Below, piece after piece: positions 1-7,839 of a stretch of DNA of 14,014 nt; position 1 is the stretch's first letter; each line of letters starts with the position of its first letter. Below the pieces are notes generated by a model. The model searched no databases and was not told the origin of the DNA. It saw only the letters and a program-made list of their open reading frames with translations. This stretch comes from Oscillospiraceae bacterium (GTDB taxonomy: Bacteria > Bacillota_A > Clostridia > Oscillospirales > CAG-272): positions 1 to 14,014 of the forward strand of contig SVSO01000056.1 of NCBI GenBank assembly GCA_015064195.1, in the 5' to 3' direction. A program made the translations under genes and the position numbers.

Positions 1-1053
1 GCCTGCAAGACATCCGAGCCGGAGAATAATGTTTACATCGTGCTGACACAGAAGGATGCAAACGGCAAGTGGATCATCCGCGATCATGCGGCAAATGCTT
101 ATCGTGACGGCGACATCATCCGTTTCACCGATACCGTCCGCATGGATGAAAAGGCTGTATCCGTCACCGTTGAGCTGTGGCTCAAGGGCAAATATGCGGA
201 TGTAAGCTGGTATCAGCCGCATCTCTATCCCTGCGCACCGCTTGGCAAGCGCATGGTTCGCGCGGCGGCTGTTCACATCAAGCCCACCGGCAGAACCTAT
301 GAGGCCAACCGCGACCGTCTGCTGGCGGCTGTGGATGCGGCGGCTGAGCAGAAGGCGGACATCATCCTCCTCGGCGAATGTATGTATGACCGCTGCATTG
401 CCGGCACTTACCCGGAGCGTTCCGAGACGGAAAAGGGCAGAATGGTCACGCTCATGCGCGAAAAGGCAAAGCAGCACAACTGCTATATCATCTATAATTT
501 CCACGAGAATGACAACGGTGAATTTTACAACACCTCGCTCCTCATCGGCCGCGATGGTGCGACTGTCGGCAAATACCGCAAGACGCATCTGACACTGGTT
601 GAGCTGGAGGGCGGACTGGTCCCCGGCGATTCCTATCCGGTATTCGATACGGATTTCGGCCGCATCGGTATGCTCATCTGCTGGGATCAGTATTTCTCCC
701 GCACGGCTGAGGAAGTGGTGAAGAACGGCGCGGAGATCATCTTTGTCTCCACTGCGGGCGATGGTTCCCACAAGAGCATGGCACGTGCCATGGATGCCGG
801 CGTTTATATGGTCATTGCCGGCATGAATGCGGCGCAGACTGCGCAGCTGCCCTACGGTCCGACCCGTATTGTCACCCCCGACGGTGAGGTTCTTGCACAC
901 ACCGATGCGGATCTGACGCCCGTGGTTGCGGACATTGATCTCAATGAGAAACAGCGGATGTTCTGGCTGTCCGTCGGCCCGGCTGATGGTGAGATCCACG
1001 GCATCTACCGCTTTGAGAAGAACCCGGACAGCTTCAAAGGAGCGTGCAGATGA
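1..1053 (+). CDS. Nitrilase-family carbon-nitrogen hydrolase, 5'-incomplete
   Basis: Nitrilase-superfamily enzymes hydrolyse C-N bonds in amides, carbamoyl compounds or nitriles, usually in the cytoplasm. The Glu-Lys-Cys triad is visible: Glu in LLGECMY (about nt 376-378), Lys in GKYRKTHL (about 580-582) and Cys in MLICWDQYF (about 679-681). The hydrolase domain starts near VRAAAVHI (about nt 256). The frame is open back to base 1 with no stop, so the GTG at position 40 is only the first possible start inside the window. The real gene probably begins upstream and carries an N-terminal segment of at least about 85 residues before the hydrolase domain. Its TGA overlaps the ATG of the next gene (ATGA), which indicates translational coupling with the dehydrogenase. 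Family assignment is firm. The substrate is unknown. Confidence 0.9.
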   Translation, partial: ACKTSEPENNVYIVLTQKDANGKWIIRDHAANAYRDGDIIRFTDTVRMDEKAVSVTVELWLKGKYADVSWYQPHLYPCAPLGKRMVRAAAVHIKPTGRTYEANRDRLLAAVDAAAEQKADIILLGECMYDRCIAGTYPERSETEKGRMVTLMREKAKQHNCYIIYNFHENDNGEFYNTSLLIGRDGATVGKYRKTHLTLVELEGGLVPGDSYPVFDTDFGRIGMLICWDQYFSRTAEEVVKNGAEIIFVSTAGDGSHKSMARAMDAGVYMVIAGMNAAQTAQLPYGPTRIVTPDGEVLAHTDADLTPVVADIDLNEKQRMFWLSVGPADGEIHGIYRFEKNPDSFKGACR

Positions 1054-2039
1054 AGATCCTCGTCAACAGTCTGACATCAGAGGAGATTTTTCACACATTT
1101 TACACCGAACGGGTGAAAGAGCAGATCGCACGTCTCGGCGATGTGGAATACGGTACATATCGGCGGGATGAGCTGAAGGAAAAGCTTCAGGGCGTGGATG
1201 TGCTGTTCAGCGGCTGGGGAATGCCGGTGGCGGACGACGAGCTGCTGGAAAAGGCGGATCAGCTCAAGCTTATCTGCTATACCGGCGGAAGCGTGGCGGA
1301 TTTCATGCGGGAGGATACGGTGGCGCACGGCATCACCGTATGCAGCGGAAACAAGCTTTACGCAAACTCCGTGGCGGAAGGAACCATCGGCTATATCCTG
1401 CTTGCACAGCGGCGGCTTCCGAAGATCATCGATCAGACGAAGGAGACCGGATGGGCGCCTCAGTGCTTCACCGACGGCATCCGCTTCAAGACCATCGGAC
1501 TCATCGGCTTTGGTATGATCGTGAAAAATCTTGCGAAAATGCTGCAGGCCTTCGAGTGTAAGGTGAAGATCTGTTCCGACTGGTTCACCGAAGATCTGCA
1601 GGAGGAATACCGCGCCGAAAAGTGCGATATGGAGGAGATCTTCCGCACCTGCGACATCGTGTCGCTCCACGAATCCCTGCGCCCGGATACCCATCACATG
1701 ATCGACAAGCAGTATTTCGGTATGATGAAACAGGACGCGCTGTTTGTCAATACCGCCCGCGGCCCCATCATCGTGGAGCAGGATCTGGCAGATGCGGTAC
1801 GTGCGGGAAAGATCCGTGCGGTGCTGGATGTGTATGAAAAAGAACCGCTTCCCATGGATTCCTGCCTGCGCGGACTGGATGATCTCATCCTGATCCCGCA
1901 TCGCGGCGGCCCGACTGCGGACATCCGGGAATATGTGACGCTGGCACTGTGTGAGGATGCAGAGCGTTTCTTTGCCGGAAAACCGCTGGAGCATGAGATC
2001 CCGTGGGATTACGCGAAAAACATGACACGGCACAAATAA
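1050..2039 (+). CDS. D-isomer-specific 2-hydroxyacid dehydrogenase
   Basis: NAD-dependent oxidoreductase that interconverts D-2-hydroxyacids and 2-oxoacids (family includes glycerate, phosphoglycerate and D-lactate dehydrogenases). At 329 aa it has the usual length. The NAD-binding Rossmann domain includes GLIGFGMIV (about residues 150-158). The catalytic trio is visible: Arg in NTARGPII (about 237), Glu in VYEKEPLP (about 265) and His in LIPHRGGP (about 284). The third glycine of the GxGxxG motif is replaced by Val, as in some subfamilies. I chose ATG 1050 over an in-frame GTG at 1044 because AAGGAG at 1037-1042 sits 7 nt before it. Co-transcription with the hydrolase suggests sequential steps on one metabolite, which is inference. 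Exact substrate unknown. Confidence 0.92.
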   Translation: MKILVNSLTSEEIFHTFYTERVKEQIARLGDVEYGTYRRDELKEKLQGVDVLFSGWGMPVADDELLEKADQLKLICYTGGSVADFMREDTVAHGITVCSGNKLYANSVAEGTIGYILLAQRRLPKIIDQTKETGWAPQCFTDGIRFKTIGLIGFGMIVKNLAKMLQAFECKVKICSDWFTEDLQEEYRAEKCDMEEIFRTCDIVSLHESLRPDTHHMIDKQYFGMMKQDALFVNTARGPIIVEQDLADAVRAGKIRAVLDVYEKEPLPMDSCLRGLDDLILIPHRGGPTADIREYVTLALCEDAERFFAGKPLEHEIPWDYAKNMTRHK

Positions 2040-2043
2040 AATC

Positions 2044-2074
2044 AACGCTGGCAGAGTCAATCTGCCAGCGTTTT
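2044..2074. terminator. Bidirectional intrinsic terminator between convergent operons
   Basis: A perfect 12-bp stem (2044-2055 with 2061-2072, arms AACGCTGGCAGA and TCTGCCAGCGTT) has a 5-nt loop. On the plus strand it is followed by a short T run. On the minus strand it is followed by a T-rich stretch (complement of 2033-2043). It lies between the stop of the dehydrogenase (2039) and the stop of the minus-strand P-loop gene (2114), so it can end transcription from both sides. Confidence 0.85.
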
Positions 2075-2113
2075 GCTGTTCCGGGAGCGAAACTGCTTGA
2101 CGGTAGTCCCTTC

Positions 2114-2629
2114 TTACAGTTCTATGTTGATCTCGTATTCATCCCGGATGAGAATATAATTGACACCGTGCTTTTGCGCAAGCATCAGCATTGCGGCATT
2201 ATCCTCCAGCACGCTCTCGGGCGTACACCACGAATCGTCGATGCGGTTTTCCACGACGTTCGCATATTTTTTGATATGATCAAAATGCCGCTTGATATAG
2301 TCCTCGGTCATCACCAGACAATAGTATCGGATCTTTTCAAGATAGTTCTCATCGAAGTCCGATGCCCAATCGAAGGGAATGTAACAGCCTTCCACAATCA
2401 GATTCTGATCGTTTTCAATAGCTGTTTTTATCATTTCGCGGACAATGGGCCACAGGTATGCGGTCAGAGCTGCATCATCACTCATCGGAGTAAGCGTTGT
2501 ATTTCCGCTGCGAATCAGTCCCATCTTCAGGTGGTCGATTGACAGATAGGGGTATCGGTATGTGTCGAGCAGCCTTTGCGCAAGTGCGGTTTTGCCGGTA
2601 TGGGATGCGCCGGTAATCAGTACGACCAT
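2114..2629 (-). CDS. Small P-loop NTPase, kinase-like (AAA / nucleotide-kinase fold)
   Basis: A 171-aa cytoplasmic protein with a clear Walker A, GASHTGKT (residues 7-14), right after the first beta strand (MVVLIT). SIDHLK (about 31-36) resembles the substrate-binding Asp region of small-molecule kinases such as zeta-toxin or chloramphenicol phosphotransferase-like proteins, and LIVEGCYIP (about 77-85) could be the Walker B-like strand. It probably phosphorylates a small molecule, but no substrate can be named. It is the last gene of a three-gene minus-strand operon and starts 9 nt after the HAD phosphatase stop. It has no strong ribosome binding site of its own, so coupled translation is likely. 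A phosphatase beside a kinase suggests a phospho-intermediate is handled here (inference). Confidence 0.75.
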   Translation of the reverse strand: MVVLITGASHTGKTALAQRLLDTYRYPYLSIDHLKMGLIRSGNTTLTPMSDDAALTAYLWPIVREMIKTAIENDQNLIVEGCYIPFDWASDFDENYLEKIRYYCLVMTEDYIKRHFDHIKKYANVVENRIDDSWCTPESVLEDNAAMLMLAQKHGVNYILIRDEYEINIEL

Positions 2630-2638
2630 AATCCGACA

Positions 2639-3295
2639 TCACCCGAGGATCGCCGCCATCAGCGCATCCGGCGTGGAAACGATTTTCTCTGCACCGTGAG
2701 CAATGAGCAGTTCCCGCTCACGAAGCCCCCAGTCAACGGAAATGCAGTCCATGCCCGCATTTTTCGCAGTGTCAATGTCCACATCCGAGTCGCCGATGTA
2801 CACACAGTCGGCGCGATCGATTCCAAGCTCGTCCGCGATGGCCCAGACCGGCTCCGGCGCAGGCTTTTTCGGGATGCCAAGATGCTCCCGCTCACCAGCC
2901 GCATAATCGAGCAGGCCGTCGAAATACTGTTTGCACAGAGGCTTCACGGCAAAATCCGCTTTGTTTGACAGCACCGCAGTCTTGCAGCCTTCCGCACGAA
3001 GCCGCTTCAGCATCTCGCAGATGCCGTCGTAGGGCTTTGTTTTGATGGCGCAGTGCGTGCCGTAATAGGCTTTGAATTCCGCCAGCGAACGGTCGATTTC
3101 TTCTGCCGATGTGCCTTCCGGAACGGCGCGGGTCATCAGCAGGCGCACACCGTTTCCCACAAAGCGGCGCACTTCATCGGTGGTGCGGGTCGGATATCCG
3201 CAGACGGTGAGTGCATGATTGGTGGCATCGGCAAGGTCATCGAGGGTGTCGAGAATGGTGCCGTCGAGGTCAAAAATTGCGAGTTTGTAAGACAT
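2639..3295 (-). CDS. HAD-superfamily phosphatase (phosphoglycolate phosphatase-like)
   Basis: A 218-aa cytoplasmic HAD hydrolase with all four motifs. Motif I is FDLDGTILDT with nucleophile Asp9 and general acid Asp11. Motif II is VLSNK with Ser110. Motif III Lys lies in IPKKPAPEP (about 143-144). Motif IV is YIGDSDVDI (Asp169 and Asp173). The helical cap between motifs I and II fits the Gph/YqaB-type subclass, which dephosphorylates phosphoglycolate or sugar phosphates. The ATG is preceded by a good AAGGAG site that overlaps the TAA of the upstream gene; the spacer between the two genes is 9 nt. Family is certain. The substrate is not, since such phosphatases are often promiscuous. Gph is the closest named family, but I give no symbol. 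Confidence 0.93.
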   Translation of the reverse strand: MSYKLAIFDLDGTILDTLDDLADATNHALTVCGYPTRTTDEVRRFVGNGVRLLMTRAVPEGTSAEEIDRSLAEFKAYYGTHCAIKTKPYDGICEMLKRLRAEGCKTAVLSNKADFAVKPLCKQYFDGLLDYAAGEREHLGIPKKPAPEPVWAIADELGIDRADCVYIGDSDVDIDTAKNAGMDCISVDWGLRERELLIAHGAEKIVSTPDALMAAILG

Positions 3296-3304
3296 GGTTT
3301 CTCC

Positions 3305-5248
3305 TTAGTAAATGAATAATACGACCGGATCCAGCGTGCTGCAGGGACAGTCAAGGGTGCAGATGCTGCCGTTTTTTGTGAAATCCACCGGGCGGCGGCT
3401 TCCGTCGGGCATGAGACGCTCGATTCGCGATACCTCACGCTCACAGACGATCTCCGTCTCGTCCATGGGATCAAGGCCGATGTTGAAGATAGCCGCGAAC
3501 AGTCCGCCGTCTTCCATATCCGCCGCACGCATATAGATCTCCGCGTCGCTGGGGCAGTATGCGGGAAGCTCACCGGCATCGGACAGCATCCGGACAAGCT
3601 GTTTTTTGCGGGAAATGTTGAGGAATGAGAAGGCCTCGGTCAGATTAAAGCCGGCCGCCGGTGTTCCGCAGAATACATGAGCTGTACCGCCGAGGGCATT
3701 TTTGTAAACTGTCGTGCCGGGGAACAGGTAGGTGTAATTTTCCTTGTCAACGGAATTGTACACGCCGGAATCCTCCCGCACATCATCGGAGAGGATCACA
3801 AGCTCCCGTGCGCCCACCTGCACGCCGCACTTGTTGCCGTTGACCGACAGCTTTTCCGAGCTTGGGGCCGCACCGTTCCAGTCGCGCACATCCACGCCCA
3901 GATATTCGCCGAATCCGCGCTTGATGAGATTTACCGCCGTATCGGATGCGAGGAATACCGGCCCGGCGAGGACTTTTTTCATCTGCTCATCGTCAAACAT
4001 TCTGTCCGCATTTCCGTTCAGGCAGACAGCACCGCCCTCATCTGCCGAGAAGAAGAAGGGGATGCCCAACCGCTCCAGCACACACTGGCTCCAGCCGGTG
4101 GCGGCGGATGCGCGCTTTTTGGAGTAGAACAGACCCGGCTCCGCGGAGACGGGGATGCGGCATCCACGCCATTTCAGAGAGGGAACCAGTGCCGCCAGCT
4201 CCTCGTAGAAGCCACGGTTTTTGGCGAGGATCTTCCGGTAAGCTTTGCCGCATTCCGGTTCATAGGCCGCGAGACGGGTGATCCAGTGCTTTGCACCGGC
4301 CGCACCTTCGAGGATCGTGCCGGTGAAGTGGGCGTGAAGCTGCATCGCGCCGGTGCTGTAGCGATTCTGTGGGCAGGTATCCGTTTCCGCAAGGATAACG
4401 TCAACCTTGCCGCGGAGCTTGGCGATCTGATGCGCCGCACGGAGGAATGCATTGCTGAGATTACGGCCGCCGTTTGCCAGATAGTTGCCGTTGTTGACGC
4501 GCACGACGATGGGATTGCCCTCGCCGGCGAGAATTTTTGCGATATCCGCAGCATATTCCGTGGAGTTGCCCACACAGCAGAAGCTTCCGGGCAGGGCGGG
4601 ATTCACGCTGTCCATGCCCCGGCGCATCACCTTTGCCGCTTCGATGAGAGAATCGCGCTGGACTGCCTGCATGATCTTGCCGTAATCTTCGGAATGCGCC
4701 GCACCCGTGTCGATGATGGACCAAAGCTCCTCGCGGGTAAAGGCTGTGCCGGCGCGCTTATTGAATTCCGCCATGTGGAGCGGGCATCCGCAGCCAAGGC
4801 CCGGACGACCCATGAGACGGAAGTCGTCGTCAACCATCACGCAGTCGGGATTGTGGGCGGCGATGGTGGAGAAAATGTGGAACAGATAGTCATGAAAGCC
4901 CTCGTCCATGGGGCAGACAGTGTTGGTCTCTGCACCGTTTGTGAAGTTGGTGTAGCGCTGATAGGGAAACGGTGCGCCCAGCTTCCAGCCGTGGCCGATG
5001 GTAGCCTGCACCAGAATGCCGCTCGGAATGCCCATGGCCGTCAGCTTTTCCCGGTAAGCATCATATTTGCGGCAGAGCTGTCCCACCTTGTCGGCGGGCG
5101 GATTCCCTTCCGGAACAAGGGTCATCTTGAGCAGAGGATAATTTGACACGCCGGATTCGTACTGCTGTCTGATATCCTCGCAGACCTCGTCGATGTGATC
5201 CATATCGAGGGGCATGATGGAATAGAGATGGAGATTGTTCTTTATCAT
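3305..5248 (-). CDS. Large putative glycoside-hydrolase-like protein (TIM-barrel type)
   Basis: About 647 aa with no signal peptide or membrane segment, so probably cytoplasmic. I do not recognise a named family with certainty. The N-terminal third (MDHIDEVCEDI, MTLVPEGNPPADK, LVQATIGHGW) and the acidic VMVDDDFRLM followed by Cys-rich GLGCGCPLHM (about 138-160) read like a TIM-barrel glycosidase. Asp residues in VDDDF and Glu in ILAETDTCPQNR (about 290) are catalytic candidates. The C-terminal part (from about residue 480) looks beta-rich, as in accessory domains of GH42/GH14-like enzymes. I chose ATG 5248 over a GTG at 5257 because the AAGGCGG site is too close to the GTG. First gene of a minus-strand operon with HAD and kinase genes, driven by the promoter at 5287-5315. 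The intracellular location suggests action on an imported saccharide (inference). Confidence 0.7.
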   Translation of the reverse strand: MIKNNLHLYSIMPLDMDHIDEVCEDIRQQYESGVSNYPLLKMTLVPEGNPPADKVGQLCRKYDAYREKLTAMGIPSGILVQATIGHGWKLGAPFPYQRYTNFTNGAETNTVCPMDEGFHDYLFHIFSTIAAHNPDCVMVDDDFRLMGRPGLGCGCPLHMAEFNKRAGTAFTREELWSIIDTGAAHSEDYGKIMQAVQRDSLIEAAKVMRRGMDSVNPALPGSFCCVGNSTEYAADIAKILAGEGNPIVVRVNNGNYLANGGRNLSNAFLRAAHQIAKLRGKVDVILAETDTCPQNRYSTGAMQLHAHFTGTILEGAAGAKHWITRLAAYEPECGKAYRKILAKNRGFYEELAALVPSLKWRGCRIPVSAEPGLFYSKKRASAATGWSQCVLERLGIPFFFSADEGGAVCLNGNADRMFDDEQMKKVLAGPVFLASDTAVNLIKRGFGEYLGVDVRDWNGAAPSSEKLSVNGNKCGVQVGARELVILSDDVREDSGVYNSVDKENYTYLFPGTTVYKNALGGTAHVFCGTPAAGFNLTEAFSFLNISRKKQLVRMLSDAGELPAYCPSDAEIYMRAADMEDGGLFAAIFNIGLDPMDETEIVCEREVSRIERLMPDGSRRPVDFTKNGSICTLDCPCSTLDPVVLFIY

Positions 5249-5286
5249 ACAAAGCACCGCCTTACAAAAAAATTTTCTCTATCCTA

Positions 5287-5315
5287 ATCATACCATAAGA
5301 TAAGCGAAAAGTCAA
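5287..5315 (-). promoter_or_regulatory. Sigma-A promoter for the 5248-2114 minus-strand operon
   Basis: Reading the minus strand, TTGACT (5310-5315) and TATGAT (5287-5292) are separated by exactly 17 nt, and a TGG just before the -10 gives an extended -10 element. It lies 39 nt upstream of the chosen start codon of the large putative glycosidase. No other good promoter is seen for that operon. Confidence 0.82.
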
Positions 5316-5347
5316 GACAAAATTAACCAAAAAATGTGAAGAAGGTA

Positions 5348-5376
5348 TTGCAATTTTCTCTGCGGCATGGTATAAT
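5348..5376 (+). promoter_or_regulatory. Sigma-A promoter for the 5424-8584 operon
   Basis: TTGCAA (5348-5353) and a consensus TATAAT (5371-5376) are separated by 17 nt, with TGG immediately before the -10 (extended -10). It lies 47 nt upstream of the Gfo/Idh start codon. It is back to back with the minus-strand promoter, and the -35 boxes are only 32 nt apart, so one regulator could control both operons. Confidence 0.85.
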
Positions 5377-5423
5377 GATTCTGATGCGGAAGCACGAAAA
5401 ATTTTCGAAACGAGGTAATAGTT

Positions 5424-6407
5424 ATGTTGAATGCTGCAATGCTCAGCAAATGGCACGTCCATGCACCCGGATATGCAAACCAGCTGAAAAATTCCGGCAA
5501 GGTTGACATCAAGGCGGTCTGGGATGATAATATTGAACGCGGCTCCAAGTGGGCGGCAGAGCTTGGTGCGGAGTTTGAGCCGGATCTTGCGAAGCTGCTG
5601 GCGCGGGAGGACATCGAGGCGGTATTTGTTGATACACCCACCACGGCGCACAAGGATGTCATTATCGCTGCGGCAAAAGCCGGCAAGCATATCTTCACCG
5701 AAAAAGCACTCTGCCCCACCGTTGCGGAATGTCTCGAGGTCAAGAAGGCGGTGGAAGAAGCCGGCGTGATCTTTACGATTTCCTATCCGGAGCGGTTCTA
5801 TCCGATTTTCCAGTTTGCAAAGCAGATGATTGATATGGGCGCATTCGGCACGATCTCCACCATCCGCCGCCGCAAGGCACATTCCGGCGTGTCCGGTCAT
5901 TGGCTGCCCGGCTACTGGTTTGAAGAAAAGGATGCGGCCGGCGGTGCGATGATGGATCTCGGCTGTCATCCCATGTACGATCTCGCATATTTCGGCGGCA
6001 AGGTCAAGCGTGTTGCCGGTATGTTCAATGCACCCCTCGGCAGCAAGGTTGACGAAAATGCGGTTGCCGTCATGGAATTCGAGAACGGCATCATCGGTAT
6101 TGCCGAGACGGGCTTCATGAGCTACGCCTGCCCGGATGTGTTTGAAATCTACGGCACGGAGGGCACACTGATCTATCACGGCGATCAGGTGAGATTCCGC
6201 TCCTCCAAGCTTGCGCCCTTCACGAACGACTGGATCAAGCCCACCCTTCCCAAGGGCGGCACGGCTCCCATTCTGCAGTTCGTGGATGCCTGCATAGGTA
6301 AGACCGGCGCACCGGCACTCTGCACCATCGACGACGCCATCGATTTGACCCGCCTGCTGGAAAATGCCTACATCGCCGATCGTACCAATACGATCGTGAC
6401 CCTGTGA
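5424..6407 (+). CDS. Gfo/Idh/MocA-family NAD(P)-dependent oxidoreductase
   Basis: A 327-aa cytoplasmic dehydrogenase. Members oxidise or reduce hydroxyls of sugars, inositols and related polyols. Visible family marks are VFVDTPTTAHKDVI (about 67-80), the EKA version of the conserved EKP motif (93-95; Lys94), and AGGAMMDLGCHPMYDL (172-187) with the conserved Asp and His of the substrate pocket. The usual N-terminal GxGxxG dinucleotide loop is missing. In its place is AAMLSKWHVHAPGYA (4-18), a WHVHA-type variant, so NAD(P) binding is atypical. The start ATG has GAGG 8 nt upstream. First gene of a plus-strand operon with a TIM-barrel isomerase, a pairing common in sugar or inositol catabolism. 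Substrate unknown. Confidence 0.92.
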   Translation: MLNAAMLSKWHVHAPGYANQLKNSGKVDIKAVWDDNIERGSKWAAELGAEFEPDLAKLLAREDIEAVFVDTPTTAHKDVIIAAAKAGKHIFTEKALCPTVAECLEVKKAVEEAGVIFTISYPERFYPIFQFAKQMIDMGAFGTISTIRRRKAHSGVSGHWLPGYWFEEKDAAGGAMMDLGCHPMYDLAYFGGKVKRVAGMFNAPLGSKVDENAVAVMEFENGIIGIAETGFMSYACPDVFEIYGTEGTLIYHGDQVRFRSSKLAPFTNDWIKPTLPKGGTAPILQFVDACIGKTGAPALCTIDDAIDLTRLLENAYIADRTNTIVTL

Positions 6408-6426
6408 TGCCATGCAGAAGGGCAAG

Positions 6427-7017
6427 ATGGAAAAATACGTCCGCATTGCGGATGCGGGCGACAATGCTTCGAACAATTTCGTCAACTTCGGCGTAAAAAA
6501 GAAACCGGATGCTGAGCTGAAACGAAACCGTGCGCTCCTGCTCGGTGCATACGTGCTGTATGCGCTGCTCTACTGCAGCTTTTTCCTCGGCGTGATCCCG
6601 GGCATCAACATCAAGCTTCCCATGGCTCTCACCTTCCTGCCGGTGACCATGTGGATCATCGTATTCTTCACATGGCGTTATGTGTCCGTGGAGTGCGAAT
6701 ATCAGATCCTCGACGGCGAGATGAAGTTCATGGAGATCTACGGCTCAAAGAATATGCGTGAGCTGTGCCGCGTCCGTGTCAGCGCCATGACCACCATTGC
6801 GCCGTACACGCCGGAATACCGGTCTGCGCTGGATGCCATTCCGGAAGAAAATCGCTGTTATTGTGTGTCATCGAGAGATGCGAATGACATCTACTTCGGC
6901 ATTTTCAAGGATAAAGCGGGCGAGGACTGCGCGGTATTCTTTGAAGCGACGGAAAAAACGCTCAAGGTGATCAAATATTATAACTCAAGCGTCGTTATGA
7001 GCAAAACGAGATATTAA
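6427..7017 (+). CDS. Two-helix membrane protein of unknown function
   Basis: About 196 aa. Two hydrophobic helices (roughly ALLLGAYVLYALLYCSFFLGV and MALTFLPVTMWIIVFFTW, residues about 36-85) follow a basic stretch RNRA. The remaining C-terminal half (about 110 residues) is soluble, mixed alpha/beta and begins right after the second helix (YVSVECEYQILDGEMKF). This looks like a small membrane protein with a PH-like cytosolic domain, which is a guess from topology. I do not recognise the family. ATG 6427 has AGAAGG 5 nt upstream; an in-frame ATG at 6412, 4 nt after the Gfo/Idh stop, lacks a ribosome binding site but cannot be excluded. It sits inside the oxidoreductase/isomerase operon, and its role there is not evident. 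Confidence 0.75.
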   Translation: MEKYVRIADAGDNASNNFVNFGVKKKPDAELKRNRALLLGAYVLYALLYCSFFLGVIPGINIKLPMALTFLPVTMWIIVFFTWRYVSVECEYQILDGEMKFMEIYGSKNMRELCRVRVSAMTTIAPYTPEYRSALDAIPEENRCYCVSSRDANDIYFGIFKDKAGEDCAVFFEATEKTLKVIKYYNSSVVMSKTRY

Positions 7018-7029
7018 GGAGAAAACGAT

Positions 7030-7839
7030 ATGAAAATCGGTGTAATGGCTGAATCCTTCCGCCTTCCGTTCCCGGAAGCGGTGGCAAAGGCGGCTGAGCT
7101 TGGCGCGGACGGTCTGCAGGTCTATGCGACCCACGGCTGGCTCAAGTATGATGAGATGACAAAGGACAAGATCCGCGAAACGCTGGATATCGTCCATTCC
7201 CACGGTCTGGTATTCTCCGCGCTGTGCGGTGATTTCGGCGGCCATGGCTTCATGGATCCCGAGGAAAACAAGTGGAAGATCGATGCTTCCAAGCGCATCG
7301 TTGACCTGTCCAACGAGCTGGGCTGTTCCATCGTGACCACCCACATCGGCACCGTTCCCTCCGGTGAGCTGTCCGATGAGCAGAAGAAGACCTACGAGAT
7401 CATGCAGACTGCCTGCCGCGATCTGGCGGTTTATGCGGATTCCGTGAATGCGGCGTTTGCCGTGGAGACCGGCCCTGAGACTGCGAAGGTGCTGGGCGAT
7501 TTCCTTGACAGCCTTGGCGCAATGGGCGTGCGTGTCAACTTCGACCCCGCAAACCTTGTCATGTGCGTGGGCGACCGTCCGGAGACTGCGGTTCACGAGC
7601 TGGCGAAATACATCGTTCACACCCATGCCAAGGACGGCAGAATGCTGCCGGGCGGCAAGCACATTGAGCTTCCGCTGGGTGAAGGCGATGTCAACTTCGA
7701 CACCTACATTCCCAATCTGGCCAAGACCGGCTTTGACGGCTTCCTTACCATCGAGCGCGAGGTGGGCGGCAATCCTGCGGCGGATATCGCCATGGCAGCG
7801 GATTTCCTGCGCGCGCTGAAAGCAAAATACAATGTCTGA
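7030..7839 (+). CDS. Sugar phosphate isomerase/epimerase-type TIM barrel
   Basis: A 269-aa cytoplasmic protein of the xylose-isomerase-like TIM-barrel superfamily (AP endonuclease family 2 fold). These enzymes isomerise, epimerise or dehydrate keto-sugars and inositols using a divalent metal. The four metal-ligand positions are recognisable in order: Glu in FAVETG (about 146), Asp in NFDPANL (about 172), His in IVHTHAKD (about 199) and Glu in TIEREVGG (about 242). The start is preceded by AAGGAG, formed partly by the TAA of the previous gene, at 8-nt spacing. It pairs with the Gfo/Idh enzyme as in inositol or rare-sugar pathways. Its 3' end overlaps the next gene by 8 nt. Family is confident; the reaction is not. 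Confidence 0.92.
   Translation: MKIGVMAESFRLPFPEAVAKAAELGADGLQVYATHGWLKYDEMTKDKIRETLDIVHSHGLVFSALCGDFGGHGFMDPEENKWKIDASKRIVDLSNELGCSIVTTHIGTVPSGELSDEQKKTYEIMQTACRDLAVYADSVNAAFAVETGPETAKVLGDFLDSLGAMGVRVNFDPANLVMCVGDRPETAVHELAKYIVHTHAKDGRMLPGGKHIELPLGEGDVNFDTYIPNLAKTGFDGFLTIEREVGGNPAADIAMAADFLRALKAKYNV

Noticed and set aside
1077..2060. 327-codon open frame on the minus strand
   Set aside because: Antisense shadow of the D-2-hydroxyacid dehydrogenase, which has all catalytic residues and a good ribosome site.
3677..5146. 489-codon open frame on the plus strand
   Set aside because: It lies fully inside the minus-strand glycosidase-like gene. Its translation is Arg/His/Ala-rich without motifs, while the minus-strand protein has coherent motifs, a promoter and operon spacing.
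5262..6485. 407-codon open frame on the minus strand
   Set aside because: Antisense shadow of the Gfo/Idh gene. It would also cross the divergent promoter region.
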